Assembly: GCF_029626225.1 (NCBI RefSeq)
Contig: NZ_JARUBP010000001.1
Span: 7,899,266 to 7,963,265, forward strand
DNA: 64,000 bases
Source of the DNA: Asanoa sp. WMMD1127
GTDB lineage: Bacteria > Actinomycetota > Actinomycetes > Mycobacteriales > Micromonosporaceae
Direction of reading: 5' to 3'
A program made the position numbers and the translations under genes. Under the pieces are notes generated by a model, which saw only the letters and a list, made by a program, of their open reading frames with translations, ran no database searches and was not told the DNA's origin. Position 1 is the first letter of the stretch. Every line of letters starts with the position of its first letter. Shown one piece after another: positions 15,970 through 24,996 of the stretch.

Positions 15970-18900
15970 TTACGGGCGCGTGCGCCGGCGGGTGCCGCCG
16001 CGGCGGCCTCGGCGCCGGGTCGTGCCGGCCTCGGCCAGGTCGCCCTCTTCGTCGCCGGCGGCATCGGGGTCGTCGGCGCCGGCCAGGCGGCCGTTGGTGG
16101 CCGGTGCGATGTCGGTGGGGGCCTCCACCTCGTCGACCGGGTCGAGGACGACGTCGTCGTAGCGGGACAGGTCGTACCCCATGGTGTCGTCCTCGTCGAC
16201 CACCGTGGGCTCGACCGTGTCCGGCGCGGACGCCTGGGCGGGGGCCGACTTGCGACCGCGGCGCCGCGAGGACGTCGCCGGTGCGGCCGCCACGGCCTTG
16301 ACCTTGTCGCCGCCGGAGCCAGAGCCGGAGCCGGAGCCAGCACCGTTGGCGCCGTGCGCGTGACCGCCACCGCCGCCCTTAACCGGCACCGGTTCCGTGT
16401 GGATGATCAGGCCGCGGCCCCTGCAGACGTCACAGGTCTCCGAGAACGCCTCCAGCAGGCCGGCGCCGATCCGCTTGCGGGTCATCTGCACCAGGCCCAG
16501 CGACGTGATCTCGGTGACCTGGTGCTTGGTGCGGTCGCGGCCCAGGCACTCGGTCAGCCGGCGCAGCACCAGCTCGCGGTTGCTCTCGAGCACCATGTCG
16601 ATGAAGTCGATGACCACGATGCCGCCGAGGTCGCGCAGGCGCAGCTGGCGCACGATCTCCTCGGCCGCCTCGAGGTTGTTGCGGGTGACCGTCTCCTCGA
16701 GGTTGCCGCCGGCGCCCGTGTACTTGCCCGTGTTGACGTCGACGACCGTCATCGCCTCGGTGCGGTCGATCACCAGGTGGCCGCCCGAGGGCAGGAACAC
16801 CTTGCGGTCGAGGCCCTTGAGGATCTGCTCGTCGATGCGCTTCTCGGCGAACAGGTCGACCGACGAGGTGTGCCGGTGCAGGCGCGGCACGAGGTCGGGC
16901 GAGACGTGACCGAGGTACGACTCGACCATCTCGTACGACTCGTCGCCCTGCACGACGATCTCGCGGAAGTCCTCGTTGAACAGGTCCCGGACGACCCGGA
17001 TCAGCAGGTCGGGCTCCTCGTAGAGGAGCGCCGGCGCGCCACCCGCGGCCGCCTTCTCCTGGATGTCGTCCCACTGCGCCTGCAGCCGCTTGACGTCACG
17101 TTCGAGCTCGTCCTCCGAGGCGCCCTCGGCCGCGGTGCGGACGATCACGCCGGCGCCTTCGGGCACGAGCTTCTTGAGCACGTCGCGGAGCCGCTTGCGC
17201 TCGGTGTCGGGCAGCTTGCGGCTGATCCCGGACGCGTTGCCGCCGGGCACGTAGACGAGGTGCCGGCCCGAGAGCGCGATGTGGCTGGTCAGCCGGGCGC
17301 CCTTGTGGCCGATCGGGTCCTTGGTGACCTGCACGAGCACGGAGTCGCCGGATCGCAGCGCCTGCTCGATCGAGCGGGCCCGGCCCTCGAGGCCGGAGGC
17401 GTCCCAGTTGACCTCGCCCGCGTAGAGCACCGCGTTGCGGCCCCGGCCGACGTCGACGAACGCCGCCTCCATCGAGGGCAGCACGTTCTGCACCTTGCCG
17501 AGGTAGACGTTGCCGGCCATCGCGCCGGACGACGCCCGGGTGACGTAGTGCTCGACCAGCACGCCGTCCTCGAGCACCGCGATCTGGGTGCGGTCGGCCC
17601 GCTGCCGGACCACCATCACCCGGTCGACGGCCTCGCGCCGGGCCAGGAACTCGGACTCGCTCAGGATCGGCGGCCGGGTGCGGCGCTGCTCGCGACCGTC
17701 CCGCCGGCGCTGCCGCTTGGCCTCCAGCCGGGTCGAGCCGGAGACGCCCTGCACCTCGTCGGAGGTGGTGCGCGGCTCGCGGATCCGGACCACGGTGTGC
17801 ACGCCGTCGTCGCCCCCGGTGTCGGTGTCGCCCTTGCGGCGCCGCCGCCGGCGCCGGCGGGTCACGCCGTCGCCGTCCTCGCTGTCGTCCTCGTCGGCGG
17901 CGGCCGCCGCGGGCTCCTCGACCTCGTCGGCCTCGTCGATCGGCCCCTTGCCGCGCCCGCGACCGCGCCGGCCGCGGCGCCGCCGCCGGCGGGCGCTCTC
18001 GTCGTCGTCCTCGTCGTCGTCGGCCTCGACGGCCGAGCCGGCCTCCTCGGCCTCCTCGGCCACGTCCGCCTCGACCACGGCCGGCTCCTCGGCGGTACGC
18101 CGACCGCGCCGGCGCCGCCGCGACGTGCCCTCGGCGGCCTCTCCGGACTCGGCCTCGTCGGCTTCGGGCTCGGGGGAGGGAGCAGCAGTGGTGGCGGCAG
18201 GGGCAGCCGGCTCGGCGGCGTCGGTCGTGCCCCGGGTGCGCCGGGTGCGCCGGACCGGGGTGGGCTCCTCGTCCGCCTCCGGCGCCATGAACAGCACGGT
18301 GGCCGCCCGGCGCCGGCGCGGCGCCGGCTCCTCCGGCTCGGCGCCGGTGTCGAGCGGCTCGGTGGTCGCCTCGGTGGTCTCTTCCTCGTCGACGGGCTCG
18401 CCGGGCACGCCCGGCGCCTGGCTCTCGACCAGTCCCGGGTCGGCGTCCGGCGCGCCCGCGGCGGCGGCGCCGGGCTCGACGTCGCCCGCGGTGGCCCGCC
18501 GGCGCGAGCGGGTGGTGGTGGCCTCGCCGGACCGGGCCCGGCTGCGCGTGCGACCCCGCGGCGCGGCGGCCGGCTCGACGTCACCCAGGCCGGCGATCGG
18601 CTCGGCGGCCGGATCGTCGGACTCGGCGGCGATCGCCTCGTCGCCGGACGGCCCGCGACCGGACGCCGGCTCGACGTCGCCCAGGCCCGCGGCCGGCTCG
18701 GCGACCGGGTCGTCGGACTCGGCCGCGACGACCGCGTCGGCGCTGCGCTCGGCGGGGGCGGCGTCCTCGGTGGCGGCCTTGCGGCGCCGGGTGCGCTTCA
18801 CGGGCGCGGCGTTCGTACCCTCTGCCGCGGACTCGCCCTCAGTGTCGGCTTTGGGGGTGCTTGCGGCCTTACGTCGGCGGCGGACCGGCACCTCCTCGTC

Positions 18901-19047
18901 GGCAGCGTCGGCGGCCGGCGAGGCGTCCGAAGCGGCGGCAGCGGCGGTGGACTTGCGGGCCCGGGTGCGCTTGACGGGTGTGGCCGGCGCCTCGGCTGCG
19001 GGCTCGTTGCCCTGCACCTCGTCGCCCGTTGGCTCGTTCTCGAGCAT
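15970..19047 (-). CDS. rne: Ribonuclease E/G family protein
   Basis: A 1025-residue RNase E/G that begins mRNA decay and matures rRNA. Residues 1 to about 440 are disordered, alternating acidic Ala/Glu stretches with Arg-rich blocks such as RRRRRGRRGRGRGKG, likely for RNA and partner binding. An S1 domain follows (GNVYLGKVQNVLPSMEAAFV), then the catalytic domain with VDVNTGKYTG and VVIDFIDM, which hold the metal-binding Asp residues, and the zinc-link CDVCRGRG. A basic, acidic tail of about 120 residues ends the protein. ATG 19047 has GGAGA 9 bases upstream. Confidence 0.95.
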   Translation of the reverse strand: MLENEPTGDEVQGNEPAAEAPATPVKRTRARKSTAAAAASDASPAADAADEEVPVRRRRKAASTPKADTEGESAAEGTNAAPVKRTRRRKAATEDAAPAERSADAVVAAESDDPVAEPAAGLGDVEPASGRGPSGDEAIAAESDDPAAEPIAGLGDVEPAAAPRGRTRSRARSGEATTTRSRRRATAGDVEPGAAAAGAPDADPGLVESQAPGVPGEPVDEEETTEATTEPLDTGAEPEEPAPRRRRAATVLFMAPEADEEPTPVRRTRRTRGTTDAAEPAAPAATTAAPSPEPEADEAESGEAAEGTSRRRRRGRRTAEEPAVVEADVAEEAEEAGSAVEADDDEDDDESARRRRRRGRRGRGRGKGPIDEADEVEEPAAAAADEDDSEDGDGVTRRRRRRRRKGDTDTGGDDGVHTVVRIREPRTTSDEVQGVSGSTRLEAKRQRRRDGREQRRTRPPILSESEFLARREAVDRVMVVRQRADRTQIAVLEDGVLVEHYVTRASSGAMAGNVYLGKVQNVLPSMEAAFVDVGRGRNAVLYAGEVNWDASGLEGRARSIEQALRSGDSVLVQVTKDPIGHKGARLTSHIALSGRHLVYVPGGNASGISRKLPDTERKRLRDVLKKLVPEGAGVIVRTAAEGASEDELERDVKRLQAQWDDIQEKAAAGGAPALLYEEPDLLIRVVRDLFNEDFREIVVQGDESYEMVESYLGHVSPDLVPRLHRHTSSVDLFAEKRIDEQILKGLDRKVFLPSGGHLVIDRTEAMTVVDVNTGKYTGAGGNLEETVTRNNLEAAEEIVRQLRLRDLGGIVVIDFIDMVLESNRELVLRRLTECLGRDRTKHQVTEITSLGLVQMTRKRIGAGLLEAFSETCDVCRGRGLIIHTEPVPVKGGGGGHAHGANGAGSGSGSGSGGDKVKAVAAAPATSSRRRGRKSAPAQASAPDTVEPTVVDEDDTMGYDLSRYDDVVLDPVDEVEAPTDIAPATNGRLAGADDPDAAGDEEGDLAEAGTTRRRGRRGGTRRRTRP

Positions 19048-19191
19048 GGACGTTCTCCAGTTCTGGCAACCCCGGGCGCGGGTGAGCGCTGCCACGCAGG
19101 GTCGCCGCAAAGTGTTTCCGGTGCTGCCCGCTGCTGGGAGCCGCGAGCAGACCGAAGTCTGGCTGGCTAAACGCAGGCCGCGTCGCCGCGG

Positions 19192-20004
19192 TCAGCGTTC
19201 ACCGACGACAGCCCCGTCGCGGTCCGCCTCCAACGGATCCGCGATCGCCCCCTGCGCGGTCAGCCGGCCCTGTGCCAGCCGGGTCGCCCGTGGCGGGACC
19301 GGCGGCTCCAGGTCGGCCACCACACGGAGACCGGCAAGGACGTCATCGGGTCGTACGGACGGGGTGACCTGCCGCACGACTACGTCGAGTATCGCACACG
19401 GCCCCTCAGAGGCTCCGGAAGCCGCCGGACCGGAATCGATCACCTCGATGGACGCCACCGCGGCCCGCGTGTCGAAGGTGCGCCGGCCCTGCTTGGTCTG
19501 CCGCTCGACCAGAACTTCGGACGAATCCCGAAATTTCGTGACAGCGTCTGACACATCGGCGAGCGACAGCCCCGGCAGCTCGAGCCGCCAGCGCGACGCG
19601 TCGATCCGGTCGGCCAGGCTCTCCCCCGCCGCCTCGACCGCGTCCAGCACGTCGAGCCCCGGCGAGAGTGACGCATCCAACGCGCCGCGCACCCAGTCGG
19701 GCTCGACCACCCGTTGCAGGCCGATCTCCAGGTATTCCGCCTCGCTGGCGGTGCCCGTCGGCGCCGCGCTGGCGTACGAAATCTTGGGGTGGGGGGTGAA
19801 GCCCTGCGAGAACGCGATGGGCACGCCGGCCCGTTTCACCGCCCGCTCGAACGCGCGCGCGAAGTCGCGATGCGAGGTGAACCGCAGCGGCCCCCGCTTG
19901 GCGTACCGGATCCGGATGCGCTGGACGACGGGCGCCTGCCCACCCTCCGGCTGTGGCTTCCTGCTGATCGCCGTGCTCCTCGAAACTCGAACCGTCGCTC
20001 CCAT
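19192..20004 (-). CDS. Radical SAM-associated protein (TIGR03936, DUF2344)
   Basis: A 270-residue protein with the family core RIRYAKRGPLRFTSHRDFAR near residue 31 and the FSQGFTPHPKISYASAAPTG motif. DUF2344 proteins accompany TIGR03960 radical SAM enzymes, either as neighbours or as fusions. Their joint reaction is not established. Here the radical SAM gene is 1.9 kb upstream on the same strand. The ATG at 20004 follows a GGGTGGGAAG ribosome-binding stretch. The gene lies between rne and its partner, as in many actinobacteria. Confidence 0.88.
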   Translation of the reverse strand: MGATVRVSRSTAISRKPQPEGGQAPVVQRIRIRYAKRGPLRFTSHRDFARAFERAVKRAGVPIAFSQGFTPHPKISYASAAPTGTASEAEYLEIGLQRVVEPDWVRGALDASLSPGLDVLDAVEAAGESLADRIDASRWRLELPGLSLADVSDAVTKFRDSSEVLVERQTKQGRRTFDTRAAVASIEVIDSGPAASGASEGPCAILDVVVRQVTPSVRPDDVLAGLRVVADLEPPVPPRATRLAQGRLTAQGAIADPLEADRDGAVVGER

Positions 20005-20028
20005 CTTCCCACCCGCTACCGTCACGCC

Positions 20029-20856
20029 ATGACGGACGTCGACCCCAAGGCACGCATCGCGGGCGTTTTCGATCGGGCCGCACCGACCTACGAGCAGACC
20101 GGCGTCGAGTTCTTCGCCCCACCCGGCCGCGCGCTGGTCGCCCGGGCCGGCGTGCGCACCGGCGAGCGCGTGCTCGACCTGGGCTGCGGCCGCGGCAGCG
20201 TGCTCTTCCCCGCCGCGCGGGCGGTGGGCCCGACCGGCGCGGTGGTCGGCGTCGACTTCGCGCCGGCGATGGTGGCCGCCACGGCCGAGGCCGCCAAAGA
20301 CCTGCCCTGGGTACGCGTGACCAGCGGCGACGCCGAGTTCCCGGAGTTCCCGCCCGGCTCGTTCGACGTGGTCACCGCTGGCTTCATGGTCTTCTTCCTG
20401 TCCGACCCGGCGGCTGCCGTGGCTCGGTGGGCCGGGCTGCTGCGCCCGGGCGGCCGGCTGGCGCTGAGCACCTTCGCCGAGGCGACCGCGGCCGGCCAGG
20501 CGTTCCTGGCGGACCGCGCGGCCGCCCTGGCGCGGTTCCAGACGCCTGACCCGGCGACCGCCGGCCCGAGCAGCGCGTCCCGGGAGTGGGTGGCCGCCCT
20601 CTTCGCCGACGCCGACCTGACCGACGTGACGATGACCGAGATGACGGTCGAGACTTTCTTCGACACCGGCGAGAGGTACTGGACGTGGTGGCTCTCGATC
20701 GGGTCGCCGCACCAGTTGGCGCGGGTGCCGGCCGAGCGGCGGCCGGCGGCCCGGGCCGCCCTGACGGCGGTGCTGGACGCGCACCTCCGCCAGCCCGGCG
20801 GTGGCTACCGCATGGTCACGCCGATGCGGCTCACGGTCGCCCGGCGGCCGGACTGA
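20029..20856 (+). CDS. Class I SAM-dependent methyltransferase
   Basis: A 275-residue methyltransferase with motif I RVLDLGCGRGSVLFPAAR near residue 47, motif II GAVVGVDFAPAMV, and the late motif WAGLLRPGGRLALSTF. The substrate is unknown; the fold resembles UbiE-type small-molecule methyltransferases. A TACCGT -10 (20017-20022) ends 6 bases before the ATG, so the transcript is probably leaderless. The 3' end overlaps the convergent TetR gene by 26 bp. Confidence 0.9.
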   Translation: MTDVDPKARIAGVFDRAAPTYEQTGVEFFAPPGRALVARAGVRTGERVLDLGCGRGSVLFPAARAVGPTGAVVGVDFAPAMVAATAEAAKDLPWVRVTSGDAEFPEFPPGSFDVVTAGFMVFFLSDPAAAVARWAGLLRPGGRLALSTFAEATAAGQAFLADRAAALARFQTPDPATAGPSSASREWVAALFADADLTDVTMTEMTVETFFDTGERYWTWWLSIGSPHQLARVPAERRPAARAALTAVLDAHLRQPGGGYRMVTPMRLTVARRPD

Positions 20857-21403
20857 ATGCCGCGTCGAGGAAGTCGTCGAGCGTGCGCAGCGCGACCTCG
20901 GCCGGATAGGTCCCGCTGAGCATGTAGAGCCCCAGCCCTTCGACCAGGGCGAGCAACGTGGTGGCCGCGCCGGTCGGCAACAGCGTCGCGAAGAAGTCGC
21001 GCAGCCCGAGCGCCCCCCGCCGCTGCACCTCGGCGACCGACGGCCGGGTGGCCGCGTAGGCCAGGAACGCGAGCGCGACCTTCCCGTCGGCCCGCCGCTC
21101 CTCGTCCAACGGGAGCATCTGGGTGACCATCGCGCGGACCAGGTCGCGCGGCGCCGGGTCAGGGCCGAGGGCGCCGACGGCCGCCCCGATCCGCGCCTCG
21201 GTGCGGTCGCTGACCACCTCGAGCGCGAACAGCATCATCTCGTCCTTGGTGCGGAAGTAGTGCTGCACCAGCCCCGTCGTCGCGCCGGCCTCGGCGGCCA
21301 CGTGCCGCAGGCTCACCGCCTCCAGCCCGCGCTGCGCGGCCACCCGCATCAGCGCGTCGGCGATCAGCGTGCGCCGCTCGGTGGGGTCGACCCGCTTCGG
21401 CAT
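20831..21403 (-). CDS. TetR/AcrR family transcriptional regulator
   Basis: A 190-residue TetR regulator with the HTH in SLRHVAAEAGATTGLVQHYF near residues 31-50, preceded by TLIADALMRVAAQRG. The C-terminal half resembles the BetI-like TetR_C domain. No operator can be picked out with confidence in the 47 bp between it and the acetyltransferase gene upstream. Its target is unknown; the overlapping methyltransferase gene is one candidate. Confidence 0.9.
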   Translation of the reverse strand: MPKRVDPTERRTLIADALMRVAAQRGLEAVSLRHVAAEAGATTGLVQHYFRTKDEMMLFALEVVSDRTEARIGAAVGALGPDPAPRDLVRAMVTQMLPLDEERRADGKVALAFLAYAATRPSVAEVQRRGALGLRDFFATLLPTGAATTLLALVEGLGLYMLSGTYPAEVALRTLDDFLDAAFSPAAGRP

Positions 21404-21450
21404 GCGGCCATGCTTTCACGTTGCGGTCGTATTGACCCGCAGCGCCGCCC

Positions 21451-21882
21451 CTAGCGGAGGCGGAGCCTGATCTCCTGCGCGCCGGCGACCTCGTAACGCT
21501 CGACCTCGGCATAACCGTGCCGCCGCGCGAAGCGCAGCCCGTCGACGTTGGCCGCGAGCACGAGCGTCTCGATCGCCGCCGGGTCGAGCGCCCGGGCCGC
21601 GGCCAGCGCGCGCTCGTGGATCAGCGTGCCGAACCCGCGGCCCCGGTGGGCCGGCAGCACCCGGGCGATGACGGTGGCGACGCCGTCGGCGTCCAGCGGC
21701 CGCACGGTCGAGTTGCCGACCGCGACCGCACCGGCGTACGCGAGCTCCAGCCGGTTGCGGCCCGCCCGGTCCCGCACGTCGGGGAGGGAGAGCGGCCACG
21801 GCGGGACCACGGTGTTGTGGATCCCACGCCACTCCTCCAGCGCGCCGTCGTCGACAGGCGCGACGAACCGCAGCTCAGTCAC
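21451..21882 (-). CDS. GNAT family N-acetyltransferase
   Basis: A 143-residue GNAT protein. Motif A is VIARVLPAHRGRGFGTLIHE (R-G-R-G-F-G core) near residues 71-90, and motif B is TLVLAANVDGLRFARRHGY. It overlaps the 3' end of the radical SAM gene by 8 bp on the same strand, so it may be translated with it, although that gene's usual partner is DUF2344. The substrate is unknown. Confidence 0.85.
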   Translation of the reverse strand: MTELRFVAPVDDGALEEWRGIHNTVVPPWPLSLPDVRDRAGRNRLELAYAGAVAVGNSTVRPLDADGVATVIARVLPAHRGRGFGTLIHERALAAARALDPAAIETLVLAANVDGLRFARRHGYAEVERYEVAGAQEIRLRLR

Positions 21883-23812
21883 GACCGCTGCCGACCGGGG
21901 TCAGCGGCAGCAGCTTGCGGCCCGTGGGGCCGATCTGGATCTCGGTGTCCATGGACGGGCAGACGCCGCAGTCGAAGCACGGGGTCCAGCGGCAGTCGTC
22001 CTGCTCGTACTCGCTCATCGAGTCCTGCCAGTCCTGCCACAGCCAGTCCTTGTCGAGACCGGAGTCCAGGTGGTCCCAGGGCAGCACCTCGAGCTCGTCG
22101 CGCTCGCGGGTGGTGAACCAGTCGAGGTCGACGCCGTAGGACGGCAGCACGGCGGCCGCCGCGTCGATCCACCGCTGGTAGGAGAAGTGCTCGCTCCAGC
22201 CGTCGAACCGCCCCCCGTCTTCCCAGACGCGGCGGATCACGGCGCCGATTCGGCGGTCGCCCCGGGACAGCAGGCCTTCGATCAGCGAGGGCTGGCCGTC
22301 GTGGTAGCGGTAGCCGATCGCCCGGCCCAGCGACCGGTCGCTGTTGATCGCCTGCTTGAGCAGCTTGAGCCGGTTGTCGATGACCTCCGGCGGCTGCATC
22401 GAGGCCCACTGGAACGGGGTGTGCGGCTTGGGCACGAACCCGCCGATGGAGACCGTGCAGCGGATGTCCTTGGAACCGGTGGCCGCCCGGCCGGCCTTGA
22501 TCACCTCGTGCGCGAGGCGGGCGATCTGCAGCACGTCGTCGTCGGTCTCGGTGGGCAGGCCGCACATGAAGTAGAGCTTCACCTGGCGCCAGCCGTTGGT
22601 GTAGGCGGTGACCACGGTGCGGATGAGATCTTCCTCCGACACCATCTTGTTGATCACGCGCCGGATCCGCTCGGAGCCGCCCTCGGGCGCGAACGTCAGG
22701 CCCGTGCGGCGGCCGTTGCGCGACAGCTCCTGCGCCAGCTCGATGTTGAACGCGTCGACCCGGGTGGACGGCAGCGAGAGCGAGACGTTTGTGCCCTGAT
22801 ACTGCTCGGCCAGGCCGGAGCAGATGTCGCCGATCTCGGAGTGGTCGGCGCTGGACAGGGAGAGCAGGCCCACCTCGGAGAAGCCGGAGAACTCCAGACC
22901 CTCCTTGACCATCTGGCCGACCGTGGTGATCGAGCGCTCGCGGACCGGCCGGGTGATCATGCCGGCCTGGCAGAACCGGCAGCCGCGCGTGCAGCCCCGG
23001 AAGATCTCCACCGCGTAGCGCTCGTGCACGGTCTCGGCCAGCGGCACCAGCGGCTTCTTCGGGTACGGCCACTGGTCGAGGTCCATCGTCGTGCGCTTGT
23101 GCACGCGGAACGGCACGCCGGCCCGGTTGGGCACCACCCGCTGGATGCGGCCGTCGGGCAGGTAGTCGACGTCGTAGAAGCGCGGGACGTAGACGCTCTC
23201 GGTCTTGGCCAGGCGCAGCAGCAGCTCGTCGCGGCCGCCGGGCGAGCCCTCCGCCTTCCAGGCCCGGACCAGCGCGGTGACCTCGAGGACCGCCTCCTCG
23301 CCGTCGCCGAGCACGGCCGCGTCGAGGAAGTCGGCGATCGGCTCGGGGTTGAACGCGGCGTGGCCGCCGGCCAGCACGATCGGGTCGTCGTCGGTGCGGT
23401 CCCGCGCGTACAGCGGGATGCCGGCCAGGTCGAGCGCGGTGAGCAGGTTGGTGTAGCCGAGTTCCGTGGCGAACGAGACGCCGAGCAGGTCGAACGCGCG
23501 CACCGGGCGGTGGGCGTCGACGGTGAACTGCGGCACGCCGTGCTCGCGCATCAGCGCCTCGAGGTCGGGCCAGACGGCATAGGTGCGCTCGGCCAACACG
23601 TCCGGCTGCTCGTTGAGCACCTCGTAGAGGATCTGCACGCCCTGGTTGGGCAGGCCGACCTCGTACGCGTCGGGATACATCAGCGCCCAGCGGACGGTGG
23701 TGGCGTCCCAGTCCTTGCGTACCCCGCCCAGCTCGCCGCCGACGTACTGGATCGGCTTGCTGACCCGCGGCAACAGCTCTTCGAGCCGCGGCCACACGGT
23801 TGCGACGGTCAT
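21875..23812 (-). CDS. B12-binding radical SAM protein (TIGR03960)
   Basis: A 645-residue radical SAM enzyme. An N-terminal cobalamin-binding-type domain (ALMYPDAYEVGLPNQGVQIL near residue 45) is followed by the 4Fe-4S site CTRGCRFC (CxxxCxxC) near residue 260 and the SAM-domain segment LTFAPEGGSERIRRVINK. The C-terminus is rich in cysteine (CRWTPCFDCGVCPS), suggesting a second metal site. Its reaction is unknown. It is normally adjacent to the DUF2344 gene and rne; here three genes lie between. ATG 23812 has GGAGGGG upstream. Confidence 0.92.
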   Translation of the reverse strand: MTVATVWPRLEELLPRVSKPIQYVGGELGGVRKDWDATTVRWALMYPDAYEVGLPNQGVQILYEVLNEQPDVLAERTYAVWPDLEALMREHGVPQFTVDAHRPVRAFDLLGVSFATELGYTNLLTALDLAGIPLYARDRTDDDPIVLAGGHAAFNPEPIADFLDAAVLGDGEEAVLEVTALVRAWKAEGSPGGRDELLLRLAKTESVYVPRFYDVDYLPDGRIQRVVPNRAGVPFRVHKRTTMDLDQWPYPKKPLVPLAETVHERYAVEIFRGCTRGCRFCQAGMITRPVRERSITTVGQMVKEGLEFSGFSEVGLLSLSSADHSEIGDICSGLAEQYQGTNVSLSLPSTRVDAFNIELAQELSRNGRRTGLTFAPEGGSERIRRVINKMVSEEDLIRTVVTAYTNGWRQVKLYFMCGLPTETDDDVLQIARLAHEVIKAGRAATGSKDIRCTVSIGGFVPKPHTPFQWASMQPPEVIDNRLKLLKQAINSDRSLGRAIGYRYHDGQPSLIEGLLSRGDRRIGAVIRRVWEDGGRFDGWSEHFSYQRWIDAAAAVLPSYGVDLDWFTTRERDELEVLPWDHLDSGLDKDWLWQDWQDSMSEYEQDDCRWTPCFDCGVCPSMDTEIQIGPTGRKLLPLTPVGSGRD

Positions 23813-23886
23813 CGACCCCTCCTTCAATCCCAACGCACCAGGGTACGCGGCGCGCCTGAACGGGTCGGTCGCGCGTACACCGGCGT

Positions 23887-23915
23887 CTTGAACGGGTTCA
23901 AGATCGGCGTAGCAT
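23887..23915 (+). promoter_or_regulatory. menA promoter with overlapping palindrome
   Basis: TTGAAC (23888-23893) and TAGCAT (23910-23915) are 16 bp apart, and the -10 ends 7 bases before the GTG at 23923, so the transcript would be leaderless. A perfect inverted repeat, CTTGAAC-GG-GTTCAAG (23887-23902), covers the -35. A repressor bound there would block RNA polymerase. No regulator gene is adjacent. Confidence 0.65.
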
Positions 23916-23922
23916 CGATGCC

Positions 23923-24939
23923 GTGATCACCCTCAGCGTGGCCGACCGGCTGTCGGCCTGGCGATACGCGTTCGCCACCACCAACCCGCCCGAGCAGGGC
24001 GTCGTCGACTCGGTCACCCGTTGGCTGGTCGTCACCCGGGCCGGCGTACTGCCGATGACCTTCACCTCGGGCCTGATCGCCGTGCTCCTGGCGGCCGTCG
24101 CCACCGTCTCGGTCGACTGGCTCAACGTCGTGCTGGCCGTGGTCGGCATCGTGGCCGCCCACCTGGCCAACAACCTGATGAACGACCTGACCGACACCGA
24201 CGTCGGCAACGACACCGCCGACTACCCCCGGGCCCTCTACGCGCCGCACCCCATCCTGGCCGGGCTGGTCACCCGCCGGCAGCTGGTCGTCGGGATCCTG
24301 CTCTGCCAGGTGGTCGACCTGGCCATCATGATCACGCTGATCGTGCGGCAGGACTGGTGGATCGCCGCGTTCGCGCTCGGCGGGCTGTTCCTCTCCTGGG
24401 CCTACACCGCTCCCCCGCTGCGGCTCAAGAAGATCGGCCTCGGTGAGTTGGACGTGCTGCTCACCTGGGGTCCGCTGATGGTCGGCGGCGTCTACTACGC
24501 GGGCACCGGCACGCTGCCCTGGGCGGTGGTGGTCGCCGCGTTCGTCTACGCGCTGCTGCCGACCACGGTGCTGATGGGCAAGCACATCGACAAGCTGCCG
24601 TACGACCAGCGCACCGGCACCCGCACGCTGCCGGTCGTGCTCGGCGAGCCGGCGGCCAAGGCGGCCACGGTCGCGATGATGGTCCTCTACTACGTGGGCG
24701 TCGTGGCCCTGGTCGCGGCCGGTGAGCTGCCCTGGCCGGCGCTACTCACCCTCGGTGGGCTGCCGACGCTGGTCTGGGTGTGGCGGCGGTTCCGCGAGCC
24801 GAAGCCGGTGGACCCGCCGCCCAACAACCCCGTCTGGCCACTGTGGTGGGCGCCGCTGGCCTTCATCCACACCCGCCGGGCCGGCGCCCTGCTGATCCTC
24901 GGCCTGGCGGCGTGGGCCGTCTGGGTCGCGGTGCGCTAA
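23923..24939 (+). CDS. menA: UbiA prenyltransferase, probable MenA
   Basis: A 338-residue membrane protein with about nine helices. The first Asp-rich motif is NLMNDLTDTDVGND (NDxxDxxxD) near residue 85, and the second is HIDKLPYDQRTGTRTLPV near residue 222, both as in UbiA enzymes that prenylate aromatic rings. The closest family by eye is 1,4-dihydroxy-2-naphthoate polyprenyltransferase of menaquinone synthesis. The C-terminal PPPNNPVWPLWWAPLAF stretch is unusual, and no other men genes are nearby, so a different aromatic acceptor remains possible. Confidence 0.78.
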   Translation: MITLSVADRLSAWRYAFATTNPPEQGVVDSVTRWLVVTRAGVLPMTFTSGLIAVLLAAVATVSVDWLNVVLAVVGIVAAHLANNLMNDLTDTDVGNDTADYPRALYAPHPILAGLVTRRQLVVGILLCQVVDLAIMITLIVRQDWWIAAFALGGLFLSWAYTAPPLRLKKIGLGELDVLLTWGPLMVGGVYYAGTGTLPWAVVVAAFVYALLPTTVLMGKHIDKLPYDQRTGTRTLPVVLGEPAAKAATVAMMVLYYVGVVALVAAGELPWPALLTLGGLPTLVWVWRRFREPKPVDPPPNNPVWPLWWAPLAFIHTRRAGALLILGLAAWAVWVAVR

Positions 24940-24942
24940 GGA

Positions 24943-24995
24943 GAAAGGAACGGTCCGTTATTAACGCAATGCGTTAATAACGGACCGTTCCTTTC
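24943..24995. terminator. Perfect 25-bp inverted repeat, bidirectional terminator
   Basis: The arms 24943-24967 and 24971-24995 are perfectly complementary around an AAT loop. The A-rich 5' end and T-rich 3' end give both convergent genes (menA on plus, the VOC gene on minus) a terminator with a short T run. Each arm contains the dispersed motif GGAACGG-CC-TTATTAACG, also found near 28.7 and 51.65 kb. The structure therefore looks like a repeat pair serving as a terminator. It begins 4 bp after the menA stop and ends 1 bp before the VOC stop. Confidence 0.88.
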
Positions 24996-24996
24996 G

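Noticed and set aside
15943..19170. 1075-codon plus-strand frame opposite rne
   Set aside because: It is antisense to RNase E/G with its well-placed motifs; the opposite frame shows none.
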